64,000 nucleotides of DNA. It comes from Candidatus Pseudoscillospira faecavium (GTDB lineage: Bacteria; Bacillota; Clostridia; Oscillospirales; Oscillospiraceae). The position numbers and the translations under genes are program-made. Under the pieces are notes generated by a model. That model was not told the DNA's origin, ran no database searches, and saw only the letters and a list, made by a program, of their open reading frames with translations. The stretch is taken from assembly GCA_904420565.1 (NCBI GenBank), contig CAJFVV010000005.1, positions 1 to 64,000 on the forward strand, written 5' to 3'. Below, in pieces: positions 43,192 through 52,538 of this stretch (position 1 is its first letter; every line of letters begins with the position of its first letter).

Positions 43192-44595
43192 TCATTTAAA
43201 CTCAATTTTCTGCCGCTCAATTCTGCCCCAGACATTCTTCTTTTTGTGGTATCCGATCAATGCAGTCATCCGTACCCAGGCCATCACAAAACGCAGGCAG
43301 GACACCTCCACCACACAAAGTCCCACCGCTTTGAGCACATCTGCCACCGTCAGGTTCAAATCAATCGTATGCACCCGGGCAAAAAAGGCTGTCAGGGAAA
43401 GAATTGCCGTGTATGCCACATAGATTCCAAAAAAGAAGATCATAAACGGAACATTGATCAAATCCACTGCGAATGCCAGCAATGTGGCAAACAGGCCAAA
43501 AATCTCAATGTAAGGGGAAAATAATTCATAAATCAGGAAATACAGATAGGAAACAAAACTCACCGCGCCATACTTGGGGTTGGCCAGAATATTACGGTAT
43601 TTCATCATGCTTTGAAACAGCCCAATGTGCCAGCGGCGGCGCTGCTTGCACAAATCCTTCAGCCGCTCCGGCACCTGCGTCCAGCAGACGGCGTCGGTGA
43701 CATAGCGGATGCGATAGGGCCGGTTGTGCTCCCTGCAAAAGACATGCAGCTTGACTACCAGCTCCATATCCTCGCCCATGGTGCTCTCATCATAGCCGCC
43801 GGCTGCAATGACAACGCTTTTCAGGAACAACCCGAACGCGCCGGAGATAATAATATTGCCGTTGAATTTGTCAAATAAGATGCGGGAGGCCAGGAAAGAG
43901 CGGTCATATTCCAACACCTGCATGCAGGGCAGCAGTTTTCTGGGCATCCGGTAACGAACCACCCGTCCCTTGTCAATCTCCGCCCCGTTGCAGGGCCGCA
44001 CCGCACCGCCCACAGCCACCACGCTGGGGTCCTCCAGCACCGGCCGCACAATTTTTTCCAGGGAATCGTACTGGAGCACGGAATCCGCATCAATACACAG
44101 AAAATACGGATAATTGGACACATTGATCCCCATATTCAGCGCATCCGCTTTGCCTCCGTTGCGTTTGCTCACCAGGGTGATCGGCACTTTCCACTCCCTG
44201 CTTTCATAAACGGCATCCTCCGGCTGGCATGGAACCCGGCGTTGGATGGGGCGGTTGATGCGCCACATGTGAAATGCTTCGCGCACCACCTGCGCCGTGT
44301 CATCGGTGGAACCGTCATCCACCACAATGATCTCATAAAGCTTATAATCCAGCGCCAGCAGAGACCGCACGGTGGCCTCAATGGTCACGCCCTCGTTGTG
44401 AGCCGGCACAATGATGGAAACCGGTACATAATAATCGTTGGACAGCTCGTTTTTCAGCAGGTTGCGCCGTTTTGCGGCATAGAGATCGGACGAGCCCACC
44501 GTGACGGACAAAAACAGGAAGCTGGCATAGCCCGCCATGTATAAAATAAACAGGCATTCCACACACAACAGAAAAAACTGAATAAAATCCCTCAT
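43192..44595 (-). CDS. Processive family 2 glycosyltransferase (polysaccharide synthase)
   Basis: The 467-residue membrane protein has one N-terminal helix, a GT-2 domain with SIIVPAHNEGVTIEATV, VVDDGSTDD, the metal-binding CIDADSVLQ, GEDMELVVKLH, and QRRRWHIG (the QxxRW of processive synthases), then four to five C-terminal helices. This is the arrangement of cellulose, hyaluronan and poly-GlcNAc synthases, which polymerise and extrude at once. No PilZ domain is present. Its start overlaps the end of the HEAT gene by 4 bases. The sugar made is unknown. Confidence 0.93.
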   Translation of the reverse strand: MRDFIQFFLLCVECLFILYMAGYASFLFLSVTVGSSDLYAAKRRNLLKNELSNDYYVPVSIIVPAHNEGVTIEATVRSLLALDYKLYEIIVVDDGSTDDTAQVVREAFHMWRINRPIQRRVPCQPEDAVYESREWKVPITLVSKRNGGKADALNMGINVSNYPYFLCIDADSVLQYDSLEKIVRPVLEDPSVVAVGGAVRPCNGAEIDKGRVVRYRMPRKLLPCMQVLEYDRSFLASRILFDKFNGNIIISGAFGLFLKSVVIAAGGYDESTMGEDMELVVKLHVFCREHNRPYRIRYVTDAVCWTQVPERLKDLCKQRRRWHIGLFQSMMKYRNILANPKYGAVSFVSYLYFLIYELFSPYIEIFGLFATLLAFAVDLINVPFMIFFFGIYVAYTAILSLTAFFARVHTIDLNLTVADVLKAVGLCVVEVSCLRFVMAWVRMTALIGYHKKKNVWGRIERQKIEFK

Positions 44596-45725
44596 GCGCC
44601 TGCCATCGCCTCCTTTTCTTTTTCCGCCAAGCGGCGCCTTTCCAGGCGGTAGGTCAGCATTTCCCGGGCATAGCGGTCCTCGCCAACCGCCGTGCCAACC
44701 AAATCCTCATAGGCAAGTCCGTGCGCTTCCAGACTGGCAGCAGCATTATAACGCACATACCAGTTGGGGCTGTGCATCGCCTCAGACAATGCTTCAACCA
44801 CATCCTGCCCGGCATAGCGGGCCAGAGAAGAGGCACTGATAGCCGTGAATTCCCAGTGAAGCGGATCCAGATCGCACACAAACGCCAGCAGCAGCGCCCG
44901 GGCCGGAGAGAAGGGATAGCGCCCAAAATACCGGATTGCCGCAAAGCGCAGTTCCCGGTCCTGTTCCTGATCCTGCAGAATTGCAAGCATCTGCTCACAG
45001 TAATCGCCGCTTTTAAAACGTATGTAATCCAAAATTGCCCGCTGCAGCGGAACAGAAAATTTCTCAAACTGCTCCCACAGCAGTCCGATCAGCATATCAG
45101 CCTTCCCGGTAAATGCCATCAGCGTTTCCGTGAGTACTTTTTCATGCAGCGTGCCGTCCGCCTGTTTATCCAGCTGCAGCAGCGCCTGCACAATGGTTTC
45201 TGCACTGCCAAAGGCACACAGCGCTTTCAGCGCGTTGATTTTACAGTAAAGACTTCCCTTTTCCAGATATGATGCCACCAGCGGCTGCATCTGCTGCATC
45301 TGCATATGACGCTGCAGCTGATGACGAGCCAGAAAATGGCAGAAGTAAGCCGCCTGCATATCTTCCCGCCGCCGATACACCGTGGTCAAATAAAGAAACA
45401 CCGGCTGCATCTGGCGCAGATATGACTGAAACACAGGATCTTCATCGTCCTGCTCATCCAGAAAATGGTCAAAAGCAAGCAGGTTGTTCACCCGGGAAAG
45501 ACGGCGGCTCATTTCTTTCAAATGGCGGTGTCCCACCTTTTGTCCTGTCTGAACCGCTGCAAGCTGTGCAGCTACCAGCCGCGCAATATCTCCCATGCGC
45601 CGCTTTAATCTGCGGTCGCTGACCCGCAGATGCAGGCTGTACAGGATATTGAACCCCAGCATGCTCAGGCACACCAGGCCATAACCATATAAAAGGACTT
45701 CGCTGCCCATCATAAAATGCTTCAC
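44592..45725 (-). CDS. Membrane-anchored HEAT-repeat protein
   Basis: The 377-residue protein has one N-terminal membrane helix (about 8-28) and then a long, basic, all-helical region. The C-terminal half shows repeated helix pairs of HEAT type (SLYCKINALKALCAFGS, DRELRFAAIRYFG, SPNWYVRYNAAASLEAHG). HEAT proteins act as scaffolds. Coupling by a 4-base overlap to the synthase gene suggests that it forms part of the synthase complex on the cytoplasmic face. No enzyme motif is seen. Confidence 0.85.
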   Translation of the reverse strand: MKHFMMGSEVLLYGYGLVCLSMLGFNILYSLHLRVSDRRLKRRMGDIARLVAAQLAAVQTGQKVGHRHLKEMSRRLSRVNNLLAFDHFLDEQDDEDPVFQSYLRQMQPVFLYLTTVYRRREDMQAAYFCHFLARHQLQRHMQMQQMQPLVASYLEKGSLYCKINALKALCAFGSAETIVQALLQLDKQADGTLHEKVLTETLMAFTGKADMLIGLLWEQFEKFSVPLQRAILDYIRFKSGDYCEQMLAILQDQEQDRELRFAAIRYFGRYPFSPARALLLAFVCDLDPLHWEFTAISASSLARYAGQDVVEALSEAMHSPNWYVRYNAAASLEAHGLAYEDLVGTAVGEDRYAREMLTYRLERRRLAEKEKEAMAGA

Positions 45726-45740
45726 CTTCTCATCGCGGCA

Positions 45741-47996
45741 TCAGAGACCGGCCCAATAATCTTTCAGCATGTAGTAGGATTCTTTCAGCCGTTCGTGATA
45801 GGTCACCGTTTTCCCCCACCCCTCTAATGCAAAAGACTCCATTGCAATCCGGCTGTCTGTGTCTTTATTTACAGCAAAGCCCACATACATTTCATCAATC
45901 GGAATGAGTTCCACGCCGTAATTTTCATAATAGTCGTCGTGAATCATCATTTCCGAAGGGTTGCCGAAATTCAAAAGCTGCCAGGGGATGCGGATCTCCA
46001 CGCCGTTGCCCGTGAACATATAATCGGCAAGGGAGTCAAAGCTGTCCGCTTCCGGATTGGCATTTCCATAACGCAGGGCGCCGGTTTCATAAGTCTCCGC
46101 GCTGGCTTCCCAGTTGCCGGTCAAAAGCGGGGTTGCCGTCTGGAGCATCAGATCAATATTCTGGAAGACCGGCGTATCCGCATCCGGGACATTCAGATAA
46201 GCATCCATATCGTCGGTTTCGTGCATAAACATCGCGCGCAGTACTTCATAGCGTTCCTGCACCACCACCCGGCTGTTTTCTCTGCCGTCAATACAGATGA
46301 CAAAATCGCAGGCCCGCTCAAAGGAAATATCGTAATTTTCGCAATATGTGCTCCCCGTTTTCTGCGTGGTGTCAATGGGAATATACAGGATATCCGATTC
46401 CGGGTCAAAGTCCCCCTCCACATAGAAATACAGGAATTTTTCATCGTACTTCATGGAAAGACTGCCGCTGCTGTCCGACAGCACGATATCCTCTTCCTTC
46501 CACTCGGAGGGATCGCCGTCCACATAGCAGACGCTCTCCTTCTCCCCCGGGTCGAAGGTCAGCAGGCCGAAATACTGCTCGTTGGTCTGGTAATCGCTCC
46601 AATAGGGCGTATTGTCCAAATCCACATTGGCCATCGTATTCCAGGTGCGCTTGAACCATTCATCCTGCCAGGTGAATACACAGCTGCCGGCGCTGCCGGC
46701 GTCCATGATATCCTCATAGCAGTCAATGATCGCCTGCCCCTGCTCCTGCTCTGTCATATGCCCCTGGTTGCGCCCGGTATTGATATCCCGCTGGGCCATG
46801 CCCCGGCCGGTAGATACGCCGTATTCAGAAATAACCACCGGAATGGTGTGGTGATTATTCAGCATCTTCAGATATGCATAATAGGTGTTTTCCCTGCCGT
46901 CCCGGTCGTAGTAATCTTCAGCCACATCTCCCGTCATAGCCTCTTCATAAGGCGTGCCGCCGGCAGTGCCTGCTGCAGGGCTCGGATCATTTCCTCCGCC
47001 GGTCCAAAGAGGGGTTTCGCTCACAATCTCAACCGGATTGAGGACATAATTCATATAATCCGGGTAATAGGGATAGACGTGATAGGAGGCAAACTGCCCG
47101 GAAAGAAAGGCATCTGTCGTTTTGATATGCTCCACATCCACCTGCGCGCATTTGAGAAAAAAGTTTGTGATGACTTCAGGATAGAGGAATGGGTCCGTCG
47201 TCGGCCAGTTGGAAAAGGCAATCAGCCGCTGCTCCTTATACCGCGTGGTTTCGTATTCAATGATGCTGTCACCCACCTGTGCCAGCATAGCCTCAAAGGG
47301 TGTGGCATCCTCCGTCGTATACATATAGGTGCCGGTGTAGCTGTTCCGTTCCGGATATTTCTCGTTGGTATAGGCCACCGTCACATCCTCCCATTCCACG
47401 CCGAGAATATATCCGATCACCCATTGGGACACATCTTTGCGGTAGCTGCCTGAACCCAGCCCCCGGCCCAGGGAAAAATTCTTTTCTCCGTGAAGAATAT
47501 CCACCACGGTTTTGCAGTCATTTATAAAGGTCTGCAGGAACTCATCGTCATAGGCATCCCGGTGAGAATTCTGAACATAGTCGTTCACCCACACGCCGTG
47601 AATCAGCCACAGGGGCTCTTCTCCCGCAGCTTCCCGCGCGGTATTATATTCATAAAAGGCGTTGTAAAAATCGTCGTGAAGGATTGTATACACACGGATT
47701 GTGTTGGCCCCCATATCCTGAATATACTGGAACCAGCGCAGATACGTCTCCTTGTCGATGGCATAGTCTGTGGCCCACTCTCCCGGAATACCCACACCCA
47801 TGTTGACGCCGCGGATTTCAAAGGCTTCATAGTTTCCGTCCCGCTCCATATAAATCGTATCCTCATCTGTTTTCATAAATGTGGTCACCGGTGCATCAGG
47901 GTCCAAATCAATATAAATCCCCATGTGATAATATGCATAATAGCCCATAAAGAAGAGCACCACCACGACACAAGCCGCCGCAATGAATTTTTTCAT
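45741..47996 (-). CDS. Secreted/membrane-anchored glycoside-hydrolase-like protein
   Basis: The 751-residue protein has an N-terminal membrane anchor (about residues 2-22). A TIM-barrel region (about 60-480) opens with FEIRGVNMGVG and contains ANTIRVYTI. VISEYGVSTG has a glutamate where clan-A glycosidases (GH2/GH5-like) keep the nucleophile, and GYILGVEWED is a candidate acid/base strand. A beta-rich C-terminal half follows, containing a DGDPSEW-type module (about 510-740) like CBM9-type domains. It may trim or process the polymer made by the GT2 enzyme outside the membrane. ATG at 47996 has AAAGGAGAG before it and was preferred to an earlier ATG at 48017. The exact family is unassigned. Confidence 0.8.
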   Translation of the reverse strand: MKKFIAAACVVVVLFFMGYYAYYHMGIYIDLDPDAPVTTFMKTDEDTIYMERDGNYEAFEIRGVNMGVGIPGEWATDYAIDKETYLRWFQYIQDMGANTIRVYTILHDDFYNAFYEYNTAREAAGEEPLWLIHGVWVNDYVQNSHRDAYDDEFLQTFINDCKTVVDILHGEKNFSLGRGLGSGSYRKDVSQWVIGYILGVEWEDVTVAYTNEKYPERNSYTGTYMYTTEDATPFEAMLAQVGDSIIEYETTRYKEQRLIAFSNWPTTDPFLYPEVITNFFLKCAQVDVEHIKTTDAFLSGQFASYHVYPYYPDYMNYVLNPVEIVSETPLWTGGGNDPSPAAGTAGGTPYEEAMTGDVAEDYYDRDGRENTYYAYLKMLNNHHTIPVVISEYGVSTGRGMAQRDINTGRNQGHMTEQEQGQAIIDCYEDIMDAGSAGSCVFTWQDEWFKRTWNTMANVDLDNTPYWSDYQTNEQYFGLLTFDPGEKESVCYVDGDPSEWKEEDIVLSDSSGSLSMKYDEKFLYFYVEGDFDPESDILYIPIDTTQKTGSTYCENYDISFERACDFVICIDGRENSRVVVQERYEVLRAMFMHETDDMDAYLNVPDADTPVFQNIDLMLQTATPLLTGNWEASAETYETGALRYGNANPEADSFDSLADYMFTGNGVEIRIPWQLLNFGNPSEMMIHDDYYENYGVELIPIDEMYVGFAVNKDTDSRIAMESFALEGWGKTVTYHERLKESYYMLKDYWAGL

Positions 47997-48017
47997 TCCG
48001 CTCTCCTTTCCTGACAC

Positions 48018-49496
48018 TCAATGGTTGAACTTCTTATTTTTGGACAGATGGCTGTATTGCTGCAAAATGTCAATGTTCTCATCCATCCACGCCCCCCGCT
48101 CAAAGCAGAAATCCTTGAGCTGCTGCACCGCTTCTTCATAGCTGCCGGGATTGCGCTCTTCCGGCTCCAGCGGCTGGTATTCCTCAAAGGTGTATCCCCA
48201 CACCTCGAAATTGCGGTCAACCGCATCTCCAAGATAGGCAATGGTTTCATCGATATAATTTTCGATATATTCATCGCTGAGCCAGTGTTTTCGCAGCATA
48301 TGATAGCGGTTGATAATCCGCTTCACAAATGCCTCATCCTTTGTCAGCATAAAATACCAGACAGTGTCCTGCATTTCAAAATGCTGCGGCGACGTGGTCG
48401 ACTGCACATAATTATCGCAGGCAGAATTGAAATCCCAGATACACAGCTTATACGCTTCGCTGATATCCTTGTAAAGATAGGTAGAAAGCGTGCCGGCATC
48501 ATAATTGGCGGTGAATTCATTGAGGATGAAATAATCCACAAAGGAGTCCACATCAATCCATGTTTGATATCCATGCAAATACGAATCATAATCATAGGAA
48601 TAAATCGTCTTCTCAAAATCGGACAGCTCCTGTTCAATGGCATCGGCCATTTCCTGTGTGAGATCCCCGCTGCGCGGATACACAATATTGATCATAATAC
48701 CGTGGAGCCGGTCAATCCGATAGGTGTAATAAGTAAAGTTATTGATGTTTTTCACCGCCGTGTTGCTGCCCCGATCCATCCGCAGCACATACCCCGTAGC
48801 AGTGGTATTTTCAATGGGCTCGGATACATTCACCCGGCTGTCTTCCCCGTTGGTAATTGTTTCCGTCATCAAATAAAGGCCCTGATACTCCCCATTGATG
48901 ATGACTTCACAAAACCGGACATTGGGCGCATAATCCATGATTTCCCCGGCAATGTTGTACCACATATAGTTGCGGATTAAACTTTTATCAAGATAAGGGC
49001 CGTAAAGCGCCCATTCATAATGGGCCTCCATCCCCATTACCTCGTGGTCGGCATAGCTCCCATCGGTATCCGTAAAGCGGATCAAATAACTTTTTTTATC
49101 AAAATAACGCGAAGAATTGCCCCGCACGCGAACCAGCGCTTCACTCTCCAGGTCCGGCGTATCCGAAGGATGGTGATTGCGCGTATCATCGTCTAAAACC
49201 GAAACCTTTACAGACAGCATACTTTCTCCCGTGGATGTGAGCGTAACCGGCTCATCGCCTTCATACTGCTCCGTCACCGGAACGCCCGGGATATCCTCTC
49301 CGCCGGTGTCGATGATCACCAGGGGCAGGTGGGTGCACAGTTCGCTGCCGTCACAATCGCATCCCGCATCGGGCTGCCGGGCTGTGAGATGCTGATGGAC
49401 CCGGTTATTCCCCTTGTCCCAATCCATCGTCCCTGCGATTAAGGCACACAGAATCATCGCCAGCGCCAAGGCAATGCCCCCCACCTTATACTTCAC
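48018..49496 (-). CDS. cotH: CotH-family kinase, membrane-anchored
   Basis: The 492-residue protein has an N-terminal membrane segment, then the CotH kinase fold: ALVRVRGNSSRYFDKKSYLIRF (with the ATP-binding lysines), YLDKSLIRNYMWYNIA, GLYLMTETI, and LCIWDFNSACDN with the metal-binding aspartate. B. subtilis CotH phosphorylates spore-coat proteins on serine. In non-spore clusters with VTC and DUF4956 proteins its target is unknown. No coat genes are near, so a surface protein or polymer made by this operon is the likelier substrate. Confidence 0.92.
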   Translation of the reverse strand: MKYKVGGIALALAMILCALIAGTMDWDKGNNRVHQHLTARQPDAGCDCDGSELCTHLPLVIIDTGGEDIPGVPVTEQYEGDEPVTLTSTGESMLSVKVSVLDDDTRNHHPSDTPDLESEALVRVRGNSSRYFDKKSYLIRFTDTDGSYADHEVMGMEAHYEWALYGPYLDKSLIRNYMWYNIAGEIMDYAPNVRFCEVIINGEYQGLYLMTETITNGEDSRVNVSEPIENTTATGYVLRMDRGSNTAVKNINNFTYYTYRIDRLHGIMINIVYPRSGDLTQEMADAIEQELSDFEKTIYSYDYDSYLHGYQTWIDVDSFVDYFILNEFTANYDAGTLSTYLYKDISEAYKLCIWDFNSACDNYVQSTTSPQHFEMQDTVWYFMLTKDEAFVKRIINRYHMLRKHWLSDEYIENYIDETIAYLGDAVDRNFEVWGYTFEEYQPLEPEERNPGSYEEAVQQLKDFCFERGAWMDENIDILQQYSHLSKNKKFNH

Positions 49497-49520
49497 ATGC
49501 TGTCACTCCCCGCATTAAAC

Positions 49521-50210
49521 TCAGCCGCTGATTTCATCGTTCTGCATCACAATGTTAAAATATTCGATGCTGCCAATCTCATATACCGCCTCAGTGATGC
49601 TCTTTCCGCCGGCTTCCACAGGCGCCGGCTGATTCACATATTTTCCATTGAGCTCATAGATAAATTCCACCGATTCTTCTGTGGTGTTTTTTGCCCGAAG
49701 CACCGCTTTATGCGCATAATACTGAAAAATCAGCGCCTCTACCTTCGTTTCATTGGGGCGGGCCGTGCGCAGAATCAGCAGCGCCCGGTTGTCATTGCGG
49801 ATGCGGCCGAAGATCAGAAGCATGACAAACACAAAGGCGCTGCCCAATGCGGCCACCAGATAGTCGCCCGCGCCGCAGCAGATGCCCACCACAATGGCCC
49901 AGAAAATATACACCGTATCCCGGGAATCCTTGATGGCCGTGCGGAAACGCACAATGGACAGGGCGCCCACCATACCAAGAGACAGCGCAATATTGTGGCC
50001 AATGACAACCATAACCGTGGTGGTAATCAAGGTCAGCGCCACCAGCGAGACATTGAATTTTTTGCTGTAAATGCTCCCGCTGTGGGAAATCCGATAGGAC
50101 AAAAACACAAAGCATGCCACCACCGCCGCTACGGCCAGGCGCAGCACGATGGTTTCCACGGACAGATCTCCGGCGCCGCTGTCCAGTATCTGCAACAAGT
50201 ATTCTCTCAT
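49521..50210 (-). CDS. DUF4956 membrane protein
   Basis: The 229-residue protein has four predicted membrane helices in the first 130 residues (AVAAVVACFVFLSYRIS, ALTLITTTVMVVIGHNIALSLG, AIVVGICCGAGDYLVAALG) around the conserved loop GMVGALSIVRFRTAIKD. A soluble C-terminal domain follows. This matches DUF4956, a family that recurs beside CotH kinases and VTC-domain proteins. Function is unknown. Confidence 0.9.
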   Translation of the reverse strand: MREYLLQILDSGAGDLSVETIVLRLAVAAVVACFVFLSYRISHSGSIYSKKFNVSLVALTLITTTVMVVIGHNIALSLGMVGALSIVRFRTAIKDSRDTVYIFWAIVVGICCGAGDYLVAALGSAFVFVMLLIFGRIRNDNRALLILRTARPNETKVEALIFQYYAHKAVLRAKNTTEESVEFIYELNGKYVNQPAPVEAGGKSITEAVYEIGSIEYFNIVMQNDEISG

Positions 50211-50237
50211 ATTTTCTTCTCTCCTTCGTTTCCCGGG

Positions 50238-50933
50238 TCACTTTTCATTGCCCATAGAAATTTGCCGGCCCATGCAGTATTTGCTCAGCGACAGCTCTGA
50301 GCGCTCCACCTGATTCAGCAAATCTTTGATATAACTGAGTAAAAAGCCATTGTATTTGACTTCCAGCACCATGCGAAAAGGACTCAGCACCGGATACAGC
50401 GGCAGCTTTTGCGCAAACAAATCATAACAGGATTCTGTAGCTGTAATCCGGCTGTCCAGGGTGATACGGATATGGTTTTCCTTTGCAATATAAGCCTGGC
50501 GAAGATACTCCACCACCACCCTGGGCCGATAACAGCGGCAGTGCATCAAACCGTAGCATTCCGCGGCAAAGGGATCCCGGCAGTGCAGCAGCACCCCATA
50601 CTCTCCCCGAATCAGCGCCTCGGCATCCTCCCGGGACAAGCGCAGGGAGCGCTTGCGCTGATAAGCCCCCTCCTTCTGCTTGAGTTCCAGCATGGCAAAG
50701 GATGCGCTTGGATCATAAATACGGAGCCGCACCTTACGGCGCAGCTCCAATCCATCCACTTTATCGGTAAAATCCTGATTATCCGGGGTATCGAAATACA
50801 GGGAGCGAATGGTGTAGCCCATAGCACCGTTGTGCGGGTCGCGCCGCATGATGCAATCCAGCCGCGTGCGCAGCACAGCTCCTTTATCTATTGGAATGGC
50901 AAACTTTTTTTCCTGGCGCAGTACCTCATTCAT
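50238..50933 (-). CDS. VTC-domain protein (polyphosphate polymerase-like)
   Basis: The 231-residue protein matches the VTC domain, the triphosphate-tunnel fold of yeast Vtc4, which makes polyphosphate from ATP. Key basic and acidic strands are visible: LRQEKKFAIP, IRSLYFDTPDNQDF, RRKVRLRIYD, LELKQKEGAYQRKR, RVVVEYLRQAYI and MVLEVKYNGFL. ATG at 50933 was chosen since AGGTGG lies 6 bases before it; a second ATG is at 50939. Bacterial VTC proteins of this group cluster with DUF4956 and CotH, and whether they make polyphosphate is unproven. Confidence 0.88.
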   Translation of the reverse strand: MNEVLRQEKKFAIPIDKGAVLRTRLDCIMRRDPHNGAMGYTIRSLYFDTPDNQDFTDKVDGLELRRKVRLRIYDPSASFAMLELKQKEGAYQRKRSLRLSREDAEALIRGEYGVLLHCRDPFAAECYGLMHCRCYRPRVVVEYLRQAYIAKENHIRITLDSRITATESCYDLFAQKLPLYPVLSPFRMVLEVKYNGFLLSYIKDLLNQVERSELSLSKYCMGRQISMGNEK

Positions 50934-51037
50934 ATGCATCCACCTGTCATCCGCACAAATTGCCAATGCCCCAGCCCGCAGCAGAGCAGCGCCTGCTCGC
51001 AAGACCGGAATCATTGTCATCACTATAATGTCAGTCA

Positions 51038-52360
51038 TTAATCCGACATAAAAAAGCAGTTTTTGCCCCGGGCTTTTGCCAAATACAGCCGCCGGTCGGC
51101 ACAGCGCACAAGGGTGGGGTAGTCTGTCCCATCCTGCGGGCTCACAGCCACACCAATGCTGCATGAAATGGAACATGTGCTGTCCTCATGCAGAAAGAGA
51201 TCGCTGATTCCCTTGCATATCCGCCGCGCACAGTTTTCCACCTGCCCATGATCCTTCACATCACGCAAAAGCACCAGAAATTCATCGCCGCCAACGCGCC
51301 CCTGGATATCCTGGTCACCGGTTTGCAGCTGCAGCACCTGTGCAACTTTCCACAGCATCCGGTCTCCTGCCTGATGTCCCATGGAATCGTTGACTTTTTT
51401 AAAATCGTCCAAATCGATAAACAACAGCGCTGCGCGCTCTTTTTCCTGCGTCAGAATTTCCTCAAGCCTGTCGTTGATCCCGCCATAATTCAGCAGACCT
51501 GTCAACGAATCTGTTTTTGCCTGCCGCTGGGCGGCCTGCAGTTCCTTCTGCCTGGCACGCTCTTCAAAATACACCTCAGTCACATCGGTGCAGGAGAGAA
51601 GAATCCGCTGTGCGCGGCGGTCATAATACCGATAGGACAGCTGTTTTCTGGCATAGCCCCGGGCAGGATCCTGAACCCCCATGGTAAAAGAATACACTTT
51701 GCCGTGCTCCAGCTGCTCTTTCACATGATTCAGCTGCATTTTCCGCAACACTTTTTCCCGGTCATCCGGCACCACAAATGCTTTTGCATAATCCTCAATG
51801 GCTGCATGATAATCCTTGCACACAGCCGGGGGCAGCGGCGAACCCGTCCGTTTTCCCGAGAACATTACATAACTGTTGCTGCGCGCATCCAAATAAAGGA
51901 AATAATCGAAACTGTCATATACATACAGGTCGATGATACTTCTGAACAAATGCTCCTCATTGGATCTGCGTACAAACAGATAAGCGTATCCGCTTTCCTC
52001 TCCAACCCGCAGGCATACAGAAATATTCAGCCAGTTGGTAACACGGTTTTTTTCATAAGAAACATCGAAGGCAAAGTCCCTTTCTCCGCTGCTGGCCTCA
52101 GCCAGCAGCGCCTGACATGTCAGGCGCTGCTCCATTTTGGCACGCCCCTGTTTTGTCAGCATCTTGCTGTAATGATCGAGATATTCCTGCCATGGCATTT
52201 GAGTCTGTTCCCACTCCGGATGATCTTTGCTCTGCAAAACCGCCACCATGCCGCTCGCCAAATCAAGCCGCAGCACAGCATAATACATCTCGTCCAGCGC
52301 ATCGGTCAATTCCCACCGAACCTCCCGCAACTCATAGTCTGCGCCTTTCATCCCGGTCAC
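51038..52360 (-). CDS. GGDEF-domain diguanylate cyclase with N-terminal sensor regions
   Basis: The protein is about 440 residues, soluble, with two PAS-like regions (about 1-130 and 130-270). A GGDEF domain of about 165 residues follows, with TDSLTGLLNYGGI, LFIDLDDFKKVNDSMGHQAGD and an intact GRVGGDEFLVLL active site; I see no clear RxxD inhibitory site. It should make c-di-GMP. The GTG at 52360 is favoured because AGGAGG is 7 bases upstream, while the ATG at 52366 is only 1 base from it; ATG at 52351 is another option. It is the first gene of the polysaccharide locus, 104 bases before the VTC gene. Confidence 0.9.
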   Translation of the reverse strand: MTGMKGADYELREVRWELTDALDEMYYAVLRLDLASGMVAVLQSKDHPEWEQTQMPWQEYLDHYSKMLTKQGRAKMEQRLTCQALLAEASSGERDFAFDVSYEKNRVTNWLNISVCLRVGEESGYAYLFVRRSNEEHLFRSIIDLYVYDSFDYFLYLDARSNSYVMFSGKRTGSPLPPAVCKDYHAAIEDYAKAFVVPDDREKVLRKMQLNHVKEQLEHGKVYSFTMGVQDPARGYARKQLSYRYYDRRAQRILLSCTDVTEVYFEERARQKELQAAQRQAKTDSLTGLLNYGGINDRLEEILTQEKERAALLFIDLDDFKKVNDSMGHQAGDRMLWKVAQVLQLQTGDQDIQGRVGGDEFLVLLRDVKDHGQVENCARRICKGISDLFLHEDSTCSISCSIGVAVSPQDGTDYPTLVRCADRRLYLAKARGKNCFFMSD

Positions 52361-52489
52361 GTTCATTCCTCCTGTTGATTTAGCTTTCAAGATAATTCTC
52401 TTTTGCGCGCATCCGCCTGATAAAGCAACTGTCAGCTCATGTTCGCACTGCAAAGTTCCTCTTTTCCACGGCAAACCCGCTCAAAAGGG

Positions 52490-52538
52490 TCCCAAAAGGG
52501 AACTCTTTGGAATTCAAAGAGCCGGGAAAAATCTCCCG
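52490..52538 (-). promoter_or_regulatory. Three adjacent hairpins in the leader of the polysaccharide operon
   Basis: Inside the roughly 200-base leader of the diguanylate cyclase gene lie TCCC-4-GGGA (52490-52501), CTCTTTG-5-CAAAGAG (52503-52521) and CGGGA-6-TCCCG (52523-52538), almost back to back. They could form a regulatory RNA element. I could not match them to the known c-di-GMP riboswitch cores. The rest of 52361-52906 shows only the two divergent promoters. Confidence 0.4.

Noticed and set aside
45939..47453. Long plus-strand frame opposite the glycosidase-like gene
   Set aside because: It is an isoleucine/histidine-rich translation without motifs or ribosome site. The minus-strand gene has an anchor, barrel motifs and neighbour coupling.
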